Below, piece after piece: positions 23,205 to 32,578 of a DNA stretch of 64,000 nucleotides. A program made the translations under genes and the position numbers. Positions within the stretch are counted from its first letter, which is position 1; each line of letters starts with the position of its first letter. The stretch is from Sporomusaceae bacterium FL31 (GTDB lineage: Bacteria; Bacillota; Negativicutes; DSM-1736; Dendrosporobacteraceae). The notes below the pieces were generated by a model. The model did not search any database. It was not told where the DNA came from and saw nothing but the letters and a program-made list of their open reading frames with translations. The stretch spans positions 62,001 to 126,000 of the forward strand of contig BIFV01000010.1 in the NCBI GenBank assembly GCA_003990955.1. The letters run 5' to 3'.

Positions 23205-25310
23205 TTACTCTTGTTTCCGGTACAAGGGCTTCATAATCTGATTGAACGAGCAATCACTATGATTGGTGATGGAGTGAATAAAGCCATATAACTCTTCCTG
23301 ACTATTGACAGCTTTGCCCCGCTTATCTACCCTGCGGTAACTGCCGTCACTTTTCATCAGATAGGCTTTCTGATTGTCTTTTAGCATAATATTTAAAGTC
23401 TCTTTAATCCGGCTGATATGCTCAGCATCATCGATTGGAAACATCAATTCAACCCGTTCATTAAGGTTGCGCGGCATCCAGTCTGCACTGGATAAGTACA
23501 CTTTTTCATCACCGCCATTACCAAAAAAGAAAATGCGATGATGTTCCAGAAACCGCCCAACAATGCTGCGCACGGTAATATTCTCACTTACACCCTCAAG
23601 GCCCGGCCTTAACCCACAGATCCCGCGTACAATCAGGTCTATTTTTACCCCTTTGCTTGAGGCCTCGTACAGTTTCGTAATAATGGCTTTATCAATAAGC
23701 GAATTCATTTTGGCAATGATATAGCCCGATTTTCCGGTACGCGCAAATTCGATTTCCCGCTCAATCAGCTCAATCAGCCGTTCCCGCAGGCCAATCGGCG
23801 CAACAACAAATTTATTCCATACAGGCGGGTCAGAGTAACCGGACAATGTATTAAAAAAAGCAGACGCGTCAGCACCAAACTGATCGTTGGCTGTCAATAA
23901 CCCCATGTCAGTATAAATTTTAGCTGTGGCATCATTGTAATTCCCGGTTCCCATATGAACATACCGCTTAATTCCGGTACTTTCCTGCCGAACCACCAAG
24001 GCAATCTTCGCATGAGTCTTAAGACCGACCAAGCCATAAACGACATGGCAGCCGGCTTCCTCCAGCCGCCTGGCCCATTGGATATTATTCTCTTCATCAA
24101 ATCTGGCTTTGACTTCCACAATAACGGTCACTTGCTTGCCATTCTCGGCAGCCTGGGCTAAGGCCCGCACGATCGAAGAATTGCCGCTTACCCGGTATAA
24201 GGTCTGTTTAATGGCCAATACGGCCGGATCTGCGGCCGCCTGACGAATAAACTCAACAACCGGTTCAAAGGATTCGTAAGGATGATGCAGCAGGATATCC
24301 GCTTGCCTAATCAGCGCAAAGAGGTCTTCCTGTTCTTCCAGATAAGCTGCACGGTGTGGTACAAAAGGCCGGTACCGCAAATGATCGTAACCCTGCAAAT
24401 CCACATATTTCATCATACAAGTGAGATCTAACGGGCCGGCTATTTCGTAAACGTCGGCCTCCGTAATCTTTAATTCTTTCATCAGAAAGGATTTGGTGGC
24501 TTCCGAGTGTTTTTTGCCGATCTCCAAACGAACAGCCTGCCCCCGTTTACGTTGGCGCAGCGATTTTTCAACTTCCACCAGCAAATCCTTAGCCTCTTCT
24601 TCATCTATGGATAAATCGGCATTGCGGGTAATCCGAAACGGCACAATGGTTTTTATTTGATGACCCCGAAATAAGCTGGAACAATATTTCGCAATGATAT
24701 CTTCCAGAAACACAAACACTTTCTTACGACTATAGACCGGCACTTCAATAATCCGCGGTAAAACACTAGGCACCTGAACTACGGCAATGCTTTCGTCACA
24801 AGCCTGACCTTGCAGCGTAATGGCCAGGTTGATGGTTCTATTAGCCAAAAACGGAAATGGGTGGCTGGCATCCAGCCCCATCGGCGTAACAACCGGATAG
24901 ATGGTGTGATGAAAATAGTTTTCGACCCATTCCTGGCCTTTTTCAGATAGAGCGTCAAGATCACTGAAATATAAATCATGGTCTTCCAACTCTGCAATAA
25001 TGGCTTTGAAATAGCGATACTGCGATTTCACCATTGCTTGAGTCGAATCACCGATTTGCTGAAGCTGCTGAGCTGCCGTAAGACCGGCAATATCAAGCTT
25101 ATTGACGCCGCTGTCATCCTGGTGCTTAAGACCAGCTACCCGGATCATAAAAAATTCATCAAGATTTGAACTTGTAATAGCAATAAAGCGCAGCCGCTCC
25201 AATATAGGAGTGTTTTTTTCTGCTGCCTCATTTAAAACCCGGATGTTGAATTTCAGCCAGCTTAATTCACGGTTAATAAAATACTCGTTTTTATCAAACA
25301 CCGGAGTCAC
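23205..25310 (-). CDS. ppk1: Polyphosphate kinase 1
   Basis: 701 residues, full length. Domain order N (about 1-108), head, C1 and C2. The phospholipase-D-like catalytic part shows the His that is phosphorylated (YVHMGTGNYND, about 450), the second conserved His (FLEHHRIFFFGNG, about 590) and Arg in KQTLYR. It polymerises ATP gamma-phosphate into polyphosphate and can run in reverse. GTG start at 25308-25310 overlaps the stop of the upstream Ppx-like gene, so translation is coupled. No classic pho box was found before the operon. Confidence 0.95.
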   Translation of the reverse strand: MTPVFDKNEYFINRELSWLKFNIRVLNEAAEKNTPILERLRFIAITSSNLDEFFMIRVAGLKHQDDSGVNKLDIAGLTAAQQLQQIGDSTQAMVKSQYRYFKAIIAELEDHDLYFSDLDALSEKGQEWVENYFHHTIYPVVTPMGLDASHPFPFLANRTINLAITLQGQACDESIAVVQVPSVLPRIIEVPVYSRKKVFVFLEDIIAKYCSSLFRGHQIKTIVPFRITRNADLSIDEEEAKDLLVEVEKSLRQRKRGQAVRLEIGKKHSEATKSFLMKELKITEADVYEIAGPLDLTCMMKYVDLQGYDHLRYRPFVPHRAAYLEEQEDLFALIRQADILLHHPYESFEPVVEFIRQAAADPAVLAIKQTLYRVSGNSSIVRALAQAAENGKQVTVIVEVKARFDEENNIQWARRLEEAGCHVVYGLVGLKTHAKIALVVRQESTGIKRYVHMGTGNYNDATAKIYTDMGLLTANDQFGADASAFFNTLSGYSDPPVWNKFVVAPIGLRERLIELIEREIEFARTGKSGYIIAKMNSLIDKAIITKLYEASSKGVKIDLIVRGICGLRPGLEGVSENITVRSIVGRFLEHHRIFFFGNGGDEKVYLSSADWMPRNLNERVELMFPIDDAEHISRIKETLNIMLKDNQKAYLMKSDGSYRRVDKRGKAVNSQEELYGFIHSITNHSDCSFNQIMKPLYRKQE

Positions 25311-26860
25311 CTCGTTTCCCTTACCAAAGTGGCACGAATCCCAAACACACTTTCAAAGAAACTAACTTTATCCAGGAAAGTCCATTCTTCAAGCGACATA
25401 TCTACTTTTGCTGCAACAGTAATAATCATCTCATCGCCTTTAATCACAACATCAAGGCTGGAGTTTTTTTGACGATGCGCCCGATCGATAGCGTCAGCCA
25501 ATCGCACGATAGCGGCTAGCTTGCCCACCGTAACTTTCTGTTCATTCGTTAGTTCAGCCATTTTCGGATCACCGCTTGCCGGTATCCCCTTTGAATGATA
25601 TTGCGCGACATTGGCGATAATGGCTTTTTCAATATCTGAGAATCCAATAATATCCGAAGACTTTATCAACTGATAGGAATAGAAATAGTGTTGCCGCAAG
25701 CTCACAAATTTACCAATGTCATGCAAAATACAGGCTACCTGGATCATCATGCGCTCACGCTTGCCAAGCCCATGCACTTTGGCCATGCGGTCAAACAGAC
25801 ACAAGGCATGACTTTCTACAGCCGCTGCATGCTGGGCATCATATTGATATTTCTCTCCCAGCGCACATGCCAACCCAATCACTTGTTTATCAATCATATT
25901 GAACCATTTGGCTTGAGTTTTTTCAGTAATATGGATAATACTAATTCCATCAATAAATTGATCGGCTGGAATAACAATCTCAGCAATGTCAGTCAAACCA
26001 AGTATTTGTTTATATAATACAATGGTGGGCAATACCATCTCGGCTTTTGCCTCATTCAAGCTAAACTCTTTCATGATCTGCGGTAAATTAAGCACCTTCA
26101 CCTTTTCATATAACCGGTAAAAATCAGCCAGGCTCACAAAAGCCAAGCGTCCACCACTACTACAGCCCAGCATATTCAGCAGTAATCTTGTCTCGGTACC
26201 GGACAGCACCAGATATTTGATTGCATGTTTCACAAGCTCTTGTTTAACCGGCTCAATTGAGCAATAAATATATTCGGCCAATGCCTGTTGAAAATACAGC
26301 GACTCCCGCTGTGATTTATCAAAGCTTTCCTTAATGCGCAGGATACCAATATGAATATTCTGCTGATATTTGATCAGTCCATCTTTGTAGATGGTAATGC
26401 CTAAGCCACCTGATGAAATATCAACAAACAGAATGCCTTCCTGATGATCAGCCAATCCATGATCCTGGATGTTTTTAAAAATTGAAACATATTTATAGAA
26501 TATTTCTTGCGGCATATCGACAATCTCAACCACAAGACCAGTTTTTACCTTGATTTGATCGAGGATATAGTTGCGGTTTTCAGCCTCACGGACGGCTGTT
26601 GTGGCAATCAAGCGATAATCACGAACGCCATACTCGGCGAACATCCGCCGATAGCCTTTCAATAACTCACAGATTTCGTTAAGCGCCGTAAAGCTAATCC
26701 GGCCTGTTTTAAATGCTTCTTCCCCTAAAACGACCTGGCGGCTTGCCTGATCAATGATTTTAAATTCATCCACATCTTTGTATTGGACAATTTGAACACT
26801 GACCTGTTCTGACCCCAGGTGGATAGCAGCAAAAATATTTAAGCTTGCATTTTTCGCCAT
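25307..26860 (-). CDS. Ppx/GppA-like protein with HD domain, catalytic motifs degenerate
   Basis: 517 residues from the ATG at 26858-26860. N-terminal ASKHA phosphatase fold about 1-300, HD-type domain about 320-515 (LHDIGKFVSLR, YHSKG). In active exopolyphosphatases the first motif reads IDLGSNS and the phosphate-2 motif DLGGGSxE. Here they read IHLGSEQ and DISSGGLGI, and the catalytic Glu region (E-E/T-A-x-x-Y-G) has become PQEIFYKYV. The HD metal residues remain. The enzyme is therefore probably inactive or altered as a polyphosphatase and may bind polyphosphate or alarmones to control Ppk1, with which it is translationally coupled (4-nt overlap). Activity of the HD part cannot be excluded. 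Confidence 0.85.
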   Translation of the reverse strand: MAKNASLNIFAAIHLGSEQVSVQIVQYKDVDEFKIIDQASRQVVLGEEAFKTGRISFTALNEICELLKGYRRMFAEYGVRDYRLIATTAVREAENRNYILDQIKVKTGLVVEIVDMPQEIFYKYVSIFKNIQDHGLADHQEGILFVDISSGGLGITIYKDGLIKYQQNIHIGILRIKESFDKSQRESLYFQQALAEYIYCSIEPVKQELVKHAIKYLVLSGTETRLLLNMLGCSSGGRLAFVSLADFYRLYEKVKVLNLPQIMKEFSLNEAKAEMVLPTIVLYKQILGLTDIAEIVIPADQFIDGISIIHITEKTQAKWFNMIDKQVIGLACALGEKYQYDAQHAAAVESHALCLFDRMAKVHGLGKRERMMIQVACILHDIGKFVSLRQHYFYSYQLIKSSDIIGFSDIEKAIIANVAQYHSKGIPASGDPKMAELTNEQKVTVGKLAAIVRLADAIDRAHRQKNSSLDVVIKGDEMIITVAAKVDMSLEEWTFLDKVSFFESVFGIRATLVRETR

Positions 26861-27131
26861 TATTTTCACCTCTTTCTCTTTCTTCGCCAGAAAGGTGCAA
26901 AGTCCCTCGACGCATTGCCACTACAAATGTTAAGTTATTGTTAATTTTTTAGAAAAATCGATTTATTTATTCATGCGGCTAAGAGAGAAGCCAGCAATTG
27001 CAATCTTAAGACGAATTTGAGCCTGCTGTCATTCCTGTAACAAAGGTTACCCGAGAACAAGTCTGCTTATGATGAAAAAGGATTTTGACATAAATAGCGA
27101 ATATTAGTGTAGCAAAGGAGAGATGGCACGA

Positions 27132-28658
27132 ATGACAGAACGGATTGCAATCATTGATTTAGGCTCTAATTCCGCCCGGCTGATTGTCATGCATATTTAC
27201 GAGAATGGCGCTTATAATCTGGTCTATAACCAAAAAGAACCTGTTCGCTTAAGCGAGGGTATGGCAAGCAGCGGCTTGCTTCAGCCGGCAGCCATGCAGC
27301 GGGCTATTGATATGTTAACAATATTTGCCCATATGATCGAACTTCTTGCAGTGGATAGAACCTTGGCTGTGGCCACCGCGGCAGTGCGCAATGCTGCCAA
27401 TGGTCCGGAATTCATTGAGCTGGTCAAACAAAAGACCGGGATTAGTGTTCAGATCATCAATGGCGAAACCGAGGCTACCCTTGGATATTTAGGGGTTATA
27501 AACACCATCGATGTTGACGACGCCGTCTTATTTGACCTCGGCGGCGGCAGTATTGAACTTACCCTGATCCGCAACCGCCAAGCCGAAAAAACGGTAAGCT
27601 TACCCTTCGGTTCGGTCAATCTGACTGAGCAATTTAATTTGCAAGATAAAGTCAGCGAAGAGCAGCTTGCTGAAGCTTATCAGTTCATTATGCAGCAGTT
27701 TGATCAGCTTGACTGGCTAAAGAACATTGCTGTCCCCTTGATTGGAACAGGGGGAACGGCGCGGAACATTGCCAAAATGGATCAAAAACGCAAAAATTAC
27801 CCTGTATCACGCGTTCATAACTACCGCTTAGGCTGGCTGTCCTTTGATGATTTGTGGAAAGAGCTTTCCAATACTGCATTGCCTCAGCGCCGCAAAACAC
27901 CTGGACTGAGCAGCGGCCGTGCCGATATCATTCTTGGCGGTTTAAGCATTGTTAAAAGTCTGTTTGATACGACCCAAAGCAGCCGGCTCATTATCAGCGG
28001 CTGCGGGGTAAGGGAAGGACTGTTTTTCCAGCATTATCTGGCCCGTTCCGGACATCATACTGTATTCCCGGACATCTTAGAACACAGCACTCAGAACATG
28101 CTGCTATTCTACAAAGGAAACACCAGTCATGCCCATCATATTGCCACACTGGCCGAAGCCATGTTCACCGGCTGGCAGGAATTACTCGCCTTAGAGCCGC
28201 GGCATCTGAAACTGCTTAAAGTAGCGGCTTTGCTGCATGATATCGGCATCACCATCAATTATTATGACCACCCCCGCCATAGTGCCTATATGGTGGAGAA
28301 CGCCCGGCTTTTTGGTTTGACCCACCGCGAGCAGCTCTTAGCTGCTGTTGTTGTTGGCTGGCATGACGGGGTGACAACCAAATTCAGCCATCTCAAAATC
28401 TACCACGAATTCTTGGACGAAACCGATTGGCAAACCGCCCGCAAACTGGCATTACTGCTTACCATTGCTGAAAATATGGACATTAGTCACATTGCTCTGG
28501 TCAAAGAGGTTGAGGCAACTGTTGCTGAGGGCTTAGCCCATTTACTGCTGGTTGGGCCTGAGCCCATCATGATCGCCCCGCAGACTTTGGCCAAACTGGA
28601 AAAATGGTTTAAGAAAGAAACAGGCTATAAGCTTGCTGTTCGATATACCCAGGGATAA
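27132..28658 (+). CDS. ppx: Exopolyphosphatase / pppGpp phosphohydrolase (Ppx/GppA) with HD domain
   Basis: 508 residues. Motifs are intact, unlike in the divergent copy: IDLGSNSARLIV, the catalytic-Glu block GETEATLGYLGV and FDLGGGSIELTL, plus GTGGTARN. The HD domain (about 320-500) keeps LLHDIGITINYYDHPRHS and WHDG. It should remove terminal phosphate from polyphosphate and possibly pppGpp. Divergent from the ppk1 operon across a 271-bp gap, so the two are probably regulated together. Start uncertain: ATG 27123 is only 2 bp from AAAGGAG, ATG 27132 is 11 bp away; I prefer the second because it gives the usual N-terminus. Confidence 0.93.
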   Translation: MTERIAIIDLGSNSARLIVMHIYENGAYNLVYNQKEPVRLSEGMASSGLLQPAAMQRAIDMLTIFAHMIELLAVDRTLAVATAAVRNAANGPEFIELVKQKTGISVQIINGETEATLGYLGVINTIDVDDAVLFDLGGGSIELTLIRNRQAEKTVSLPFGSVNLTEQFNLQDKVSEEQLAEAYQFIMQQFDQLDWLKNIAVPLIGTGGTARNIAKMDQKRKNYPVSRVHNYRLGWLSFDDLWKELSNTALPQRRKTPGLSSGRADIILGGLSIVKSLFDTTQSSRLIISGCGVREGLFFQHYLARSGHHTVFPDILEHSTQNMLLFYKGNTSHAHHIATLAEAMFTGWQELLALEPRHLKLLKVAALLHDIGITINYYDHPRHSAYMVENARLFGLTHREQLLAAVVVGWHDGVTTKFSHLKIYHEFLDETDWQTARKLALLLTIAENMDISHIALVKEVEATVAEGLAHLLLVGPEPIMIAPQTLAKLEKWFKKETGYKLAVRYTQG

Positions 28659-28662
28659 TCAA

Positions 28663-28713
28663 ATAGCGGATATAAAAACGAGACCACAATGGTCTCGTTT
28701 TTATATCCGCTAT
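28663..28713. terminator. Bidirectional terminator with 24-bp arms
   Basis: A perfect hairpin with a 3-nt loop, core AACGAGACCA / TGGTCTCGTT. It lies between the convergent ppx and threonine-synthase-like genes and overlaps the latter's stop codon. Confidence 0.9.
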
Positions 28714-29957
28714 CTTAACGCTTTGCGAACCTCTTCAACATCGGGTCGAATTAAAATAGGCTGCCCCGCTGCTTTAATCGCACTTTGAATATCTTTTAGC
28801 CCATTGCCGGTAATCATGATGGCTACACTTTCGGCAGGATGAATAATGCCTTCTTTAATAGCCTGCCGGACACCCGCTACACCAGCCACCCCGGCTGGTT
28901 CGCCGAAAACGCCTGCCTTACGTGCCAACAGATTAATCGAGGCTAAAATCTCTTCATCGGCTACGGTCACAAAAGCACCCGACGATTCGGTTACCCCGCG
29001 AAGGCCTTTGCAGAAATTCCGTGGATGGCCGACAGCAATGGAATCGGCAATGGTATTGGCGGCACAAGGCACTAACTCCCCTTGGCTCTGCCAGGCCTGC
29101 CAGAAAGGCTTACAGCCATCTGCCTGAACGCCTAATACTTTCGGCAGCTTAGGAATAAAACCTAAGCGGTGCATTTCCCACAGCCCTTTCCAAACTCCGC
29201 CGATGGTACAGCCATCACCGACTGATACGACGACCCAATCCGGAAAGGCACCAGCCCCCAATTCCAGAAACTGTTCAACCAGTTCCAGTGCCACTGTTTT
29301 CTTGCCTTCAATCAGATAAGGATTGATGGCACAATTGCGGTTATACCAGCCAAATTCGGCGCTGGCTTGCATGCATAACTCCCAAGCTTGGTCATAAGTT
29401 CCCTGTACGGAAAATACCTGTGCACCATAGACCAATAATTGAGCAACTTTGGCTTCCGGCGCCCGCTGCGGCACAAAAATAGTGGCTGGCAATCCTACTG
29501 CCGCCGAAAATCCAGCCAACGAAGACGCCGCATTGCCGGTAGAAGCGCAGGTGATTCGCGAAGCTTTGTTTTCCAGGGCCTTGACTACGCCCATAGCACT
29601 GGCACGGTCTTTAAAGGATGCTGTCGGATTACGGCCTTCATCTTTGACCCAGCAGCGGGCAACACCTAAGTCAGCAGCCAGCCTTGGGGCAGCATACAGC
29701 GGTGTCCAGCCAACTTGCAGGTGAGGAATCAAGTCTGGATTATCAACAGGCAGCAAGGGAAGATAACGCCACATGGAGCGCTCGCTGTTTGCAGCCAAGG
29801 TCTTGGGATTCAGCTTTTTCTCAACTGCATCATAATCATAAATCACATCAAGTATGCCTTCGTTAAATCCACACGCTTCACAATAATAATCCACTTGATT
29901 GGACTGATAAGTACTGCCACATTTTACGCACGTTAAATTTGAAATAGATCCGCTCAT
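28710..29957 (-). CDS. thrC: Threonine synthase-like PLP enzyme
   Basis: 415 residues, fold-type II. It has an N-terminal zinc-ribbon (CVKCG..CEACG, about 10-35), PLP lysine in NPTASFKDRAS (about 117), CASTGNAASS phosphate-cup motif and GNGLKD near the C-terminus, all matching ThrC. It would convert O-phosphohomoserine to threonine. It is the last gene of the 10.6-kb hydantoinase/xanthine-dehydrogenase operon, 33 bp after the dehydrogenase, with no homoserine-pathway gene nearby. A related reaction on another phospho- or amino-substituted amino acid is therefore possible. Ribosome site GGAGGCTGGAT. Confidence 0.85.
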   Translation of the reverse strand: MSGSISNLTCVKCGSTYQSNQVDYYCEACGFNEGILDVIYDYDAVEKKLNPKTLAANSERSMWRYLPLLPVDNPDLIPHLQVGWTPLYAAPRLAADLGVARCWVKDEGRNPTASFKDRASAMGVVKALENKASRITCASTGNAASSLAGFSAAVGLPATIFVPQRAPEAKVAQLLVYGAQVFSVQGTYDQAWELCMQASAEFGWYNRNCAINPYLIEGKKTVALELVEQFLELGAGAFPDWVVVSVGDGCTIGGVWKGLWEMHRLGFIPKLPKVLGVQADGCKPFWQAWQSQGELVPCAANTIADSIAVGHPRNFCKGLRGVTESSGAFVTVADEEILASINLLARKAGVFGEPAGVAGVAGVRQAIKEGIIHPAESVAIMITGNGLKDIQSAIKAAGQPILIRPDVEEVRKALR

Positions 29958-29990
29958 ATCCAGCCTCCCTGTTACTTGTTATCCACACCT

Positions 29991-32561
29991 TCATATCAGA
30001 CGTTTAGCTGCCTTGCGATAAAACGTATTTTGCATCGGCAACTGCTGACGCAACTGCCCATCCAAGCGATAATAAGCCGAAACTACGGCTGGAGCTGTTG
30101 GAATGGTAGCAATCTCACCAACCCCTTTAGCACCATAGGCTAATTCCGAAGGATTTTTCTCAATAATCATGACCTCAATAGCCGGCATGTCAATGGAACG
30201 GAACAGCCCCAGCGTACCAAACTTGGCAGTCGGTACTCCGGCTCTTAACGGAAAATCCTCTGTCAGCGCATAGCCTAATCCCATAGCAACAGCCCCTTCA
30301 ATCTGCCCTTCGATGGCTGTAGGATTCAAGGCTTTGCCGACATCATGGGCGGCAACCACCCTGGTCACCTTACCCTGATCATTGAGGATAACCACCTGGG
30401 TCGCATAACCGAATGCCACATGATTGACAGGCTGTTCCTTGGGCGAGTTCAACGCATCGGTAATCCCGCTGTATTCGCCGTAAAACTCCTGCCCTTCCAA
30501 ATCAGCCAGACACTTCCCATTCAAGGCCTCACACAAAGCAAGAGCAGCCTGGCGAATGGCTTCGCCGGTAAACAAGGTTTGACGTGACGCAGTGGTAGTC
30601 CCGGCATCAGGAGTAACATCGGTATCTGGTGCATGAACTCTGACAATTTCAGGCTCAAGCCCAATGGTCTCACAGACAATTTGGGTCATGACAGTGGCTA
30701 ATCCCTGACCAATACAGGCAGCACTGGTTAGTACCAGTGCTTTTCCCTGGCTGATCCGGATTTTAGCCCGGCCGACATCAGGCACGCCAACACCAATACC
30801 GGTGTTTTTCATCGCACAGGCAATACCGGTATAGGGATGTTGTTCATAAACTGGTTTTACGGCCAGCAGGGTTTCTTTGATCGCCGTACCCGCATCGGCA
30901 ATCTGGCCACTTGCCATGGCCATTCCCGGTTCCAGAGCATTGCGGTAACGAATTTCCCACGGACTTATCCCCACCTGCTCAGCCAGTAAATCAAGGTTTG
31001 TTTCACTCGCAAAAACCGACTGCGGCACACCAAAGCCGCGGAAGGCTCCTCCAGGCGGATTGTTGGTATAGACAGCCAACCCGTGAATCTCAACATTCGG
31101 CACCCGGTATGGGCCAGCCAGATGCGTACAGGCACGCTGTAAAACCGGACCGCCCAATGAAGCGTAGGCCCCTGTATCAGCAACAATATCGGCCTTAATC
31201 GCTAGGATTTTTCCAGTCTGATCGCACGCTGTCGTTACTTCAATTTCCATGGCATGGCGTTTGGGATGGACCAACAGACTATCCTTCCGAGATAATGTCA
31301 CTTTAACCGGCCGTTTGGTATGCCATGCTAAAAGAGCAGCATGATGCTGGACACTTAAATCCTCTTTACCGCCAAAACCGCCGCCAACCAGCTTGCTGAT
31401 CACCCGGACATGATGATGGGGCAGGCCTAGTACTCCGGCAATGCCATGCTGATCTTCATAAACACTTTGACTGCCCACGAACACGGTCAGGCGTCCATTT
31501 TGCTCGGGTACTGCCAGAGCACTTTCCGGCTCCATGAAGGCATGCTCGGTTGGAGGAGTAGCATAGCGCTTGGTAACGCAGAATGCGGCTGAGGCAATGG
31601 CTTCTGAAGTATTGCCACGCTGCAGCTTGGTTGTACTCAAAATATTCCCTTTGGGGTGAAGCTTAGGGGCATCAGGACTTAATGCTGCCGCTGGCGTAAT
31701 CACTGGCGGTAATTCTTCATATTCAAGAACAACATGCTGGAGGGCAGCTTTAGCCGCCGCTCTGGTAGTCGCCGCAATCAAAACCAGCGCATCACCAACA
31801 TAGTGAGTTTCTTCGCCTTCTGCGACCAAAGCAGGCCAATCTTGTGCCAAAAAACCGACAAAACGTTCACCAGGAATATCAGCAGCTGTTAATACGGCCT
31901 GAACCTCTGGCTGTATTTTCGCCTTAGTAATATCAATGTTAATAATCTTAACACGGGGTGCCGGAGAGCGCAGAACAGCACCATACAACATGCCGTCTAC
32001 TTTAAGATCGTCAACATATTGGCCTGTTCCCAGTACTTTTTCCTGAGCATCGACCCGGTTAAAGCGATCACCAACCCGCCCTTGACTTGCCTGCTCAGCA
32101 ACATTCATTTCGCCGCGCAGGGCTGCTGCAGCCAGCTGAATGGCCGCAACGATCTTAACATAGCCGGTACAGCGGCAAATATTGCCGCGAATGGCTTTTT
32201 TAATTTCTTCTTCGGTGGGTTTGCTGTGAACATCCAATAATGCTTTAGCACTCATGACCATCCCCGGAATGCAAAAGCCGCATTGTACCGCCCCGGCTTT
32301 GGCAAAAGCCTCTGCATAGATGGTCTGCTCCTGCTTGGAAAGGCCTTCAACCGTTAGCACCGATTTGCCTGCTACTTTAGCAGTAGACAGCAAACAAGCT
32401 CTGATTGCTTTCCCGTCAACCAAGACCATGCAGGAACCGCAGGCTCCTTCACTGCAGCCTTCTTTCACTGAAGTCAGGCGAGCTTCTTCGCGCAAATAAT
32501 GCAGTAAATTGCTATCCTGACCTGCAGTCACACCCTGACCGTTTAGAATAAAATTAAACAC
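29991..32561 (-). CDS. FAD-less molybdenum hydroxylase, selenium-dependent xanthine dehydrogenase type (XdhD-like)
   Basis: 856 residues joining two modules. The first ~150 hold two [2Fe-2S] clusters (EGCSEGACGSC..; CGFCIPGM..CRCTGY). The rest is the molybdopterin domain (GTGQYVDDLKVDG, GGGFGGKED, PPGGAFRGFGVPQ, AACIGQG, catalytic Glu in AKGVGEIATIPTAPAV). There is no FAD domain. This layout, and the YgeY neighbour, match the family named selenium-dependent xanthine dehydrogenase (TIGR03311/XdhD). It should hydroxylate a purine-like heterocycle and pass electrons through the Fe-S clusters to a separate flavoprotein. GTG start with AAGGAGGCG. No accessory Mo-cofactor or YgfK gene is in view. 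Confidence 0.9.
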   Translation of the reverse strand: MFNFILNGQGVTAGQDSNLLHYLREEARLTSVKEGCSEGACGSCMVLVDGKAIRACLLSTAKVAGKSVLTVEGLSKQEQTIYAEAFAKAGAVQCGFCIPGMVMSAKALLDVHSKPTEEEIKKAIRGNICRCTGYVKIVAAIQLAAAALRGEMNVAEQASQGRVGDRFNRVDAQEKVLGTGQYVDDLKVDGMLYGAVLRSPAPRVKIINIDITKAKIQPEVQAVLTAADIPGERFVGFLAQDWPALVAEGEETHYVGDALVLIAATTRAAAKAALQHVVLEYEELPPVITPAAALSPDAPKLHPKGNILSTTKLQRGNTSEAIASAAFCVTKRYATPPTEHAFMEPESALAVPEQNGRLTVFVGSQSVYEDQHGIAGVLGLPHHHVRVISKLVGGGFGGKEDLSVQHHAALLAWHTKRPVKVTLSRKDSLLVHPKRHAMEIEVTTACDQTGKILAIKADIVADTGAYASLGGPVLQRACTHLAGPYRVPNVEIHGLAVYTNNPPGGAFRGFGVPQSVFASETNLDLLAEQVGISPWEIRYRNALEPGMAMASGQIADAGTAIKETLLAVKPVYEQHPYTGIACAMKNTGIGVGVPDVGRAKIRISQGKALVLTSAACIGQGLATVMTQIVCETIGLEPEIVRVHAPDTDVTPDAGTTTASRQTLFTGEAIRQAALALCEALNGKCLADLEGQEFYGEYSGITDALNSPKEQPVNHVAFGYATQVVILNDQGKVTRVVAAHDVGKALNPTAIEGQIEGAVAMGLGYALTEDFPLRAGVPTAKFGTLGLFRSIDMPAIEVMIIEKNPSELAYGAKGVGEIATIPTAPAVVSAYYRLDGQLRQQLPMQNTFYRKAAKRLI

Positions 32562-32578
32562 GTCCAGCGCCTCCTTGT

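Noticed and set aside
26930..26946. Two TTAA hexamers 11 bp apart between the Ppx genes as a Pho box
   Set aside because: They fit the PhoP consensus only partly and are too few, unlike the four-repeat array at 1738-1781.
29979..29987. Single DnaA box TTATCCACA upstream of the threonine synthase-like gene
   Set aside because: Isolated copy; expected by chance in a window this size.
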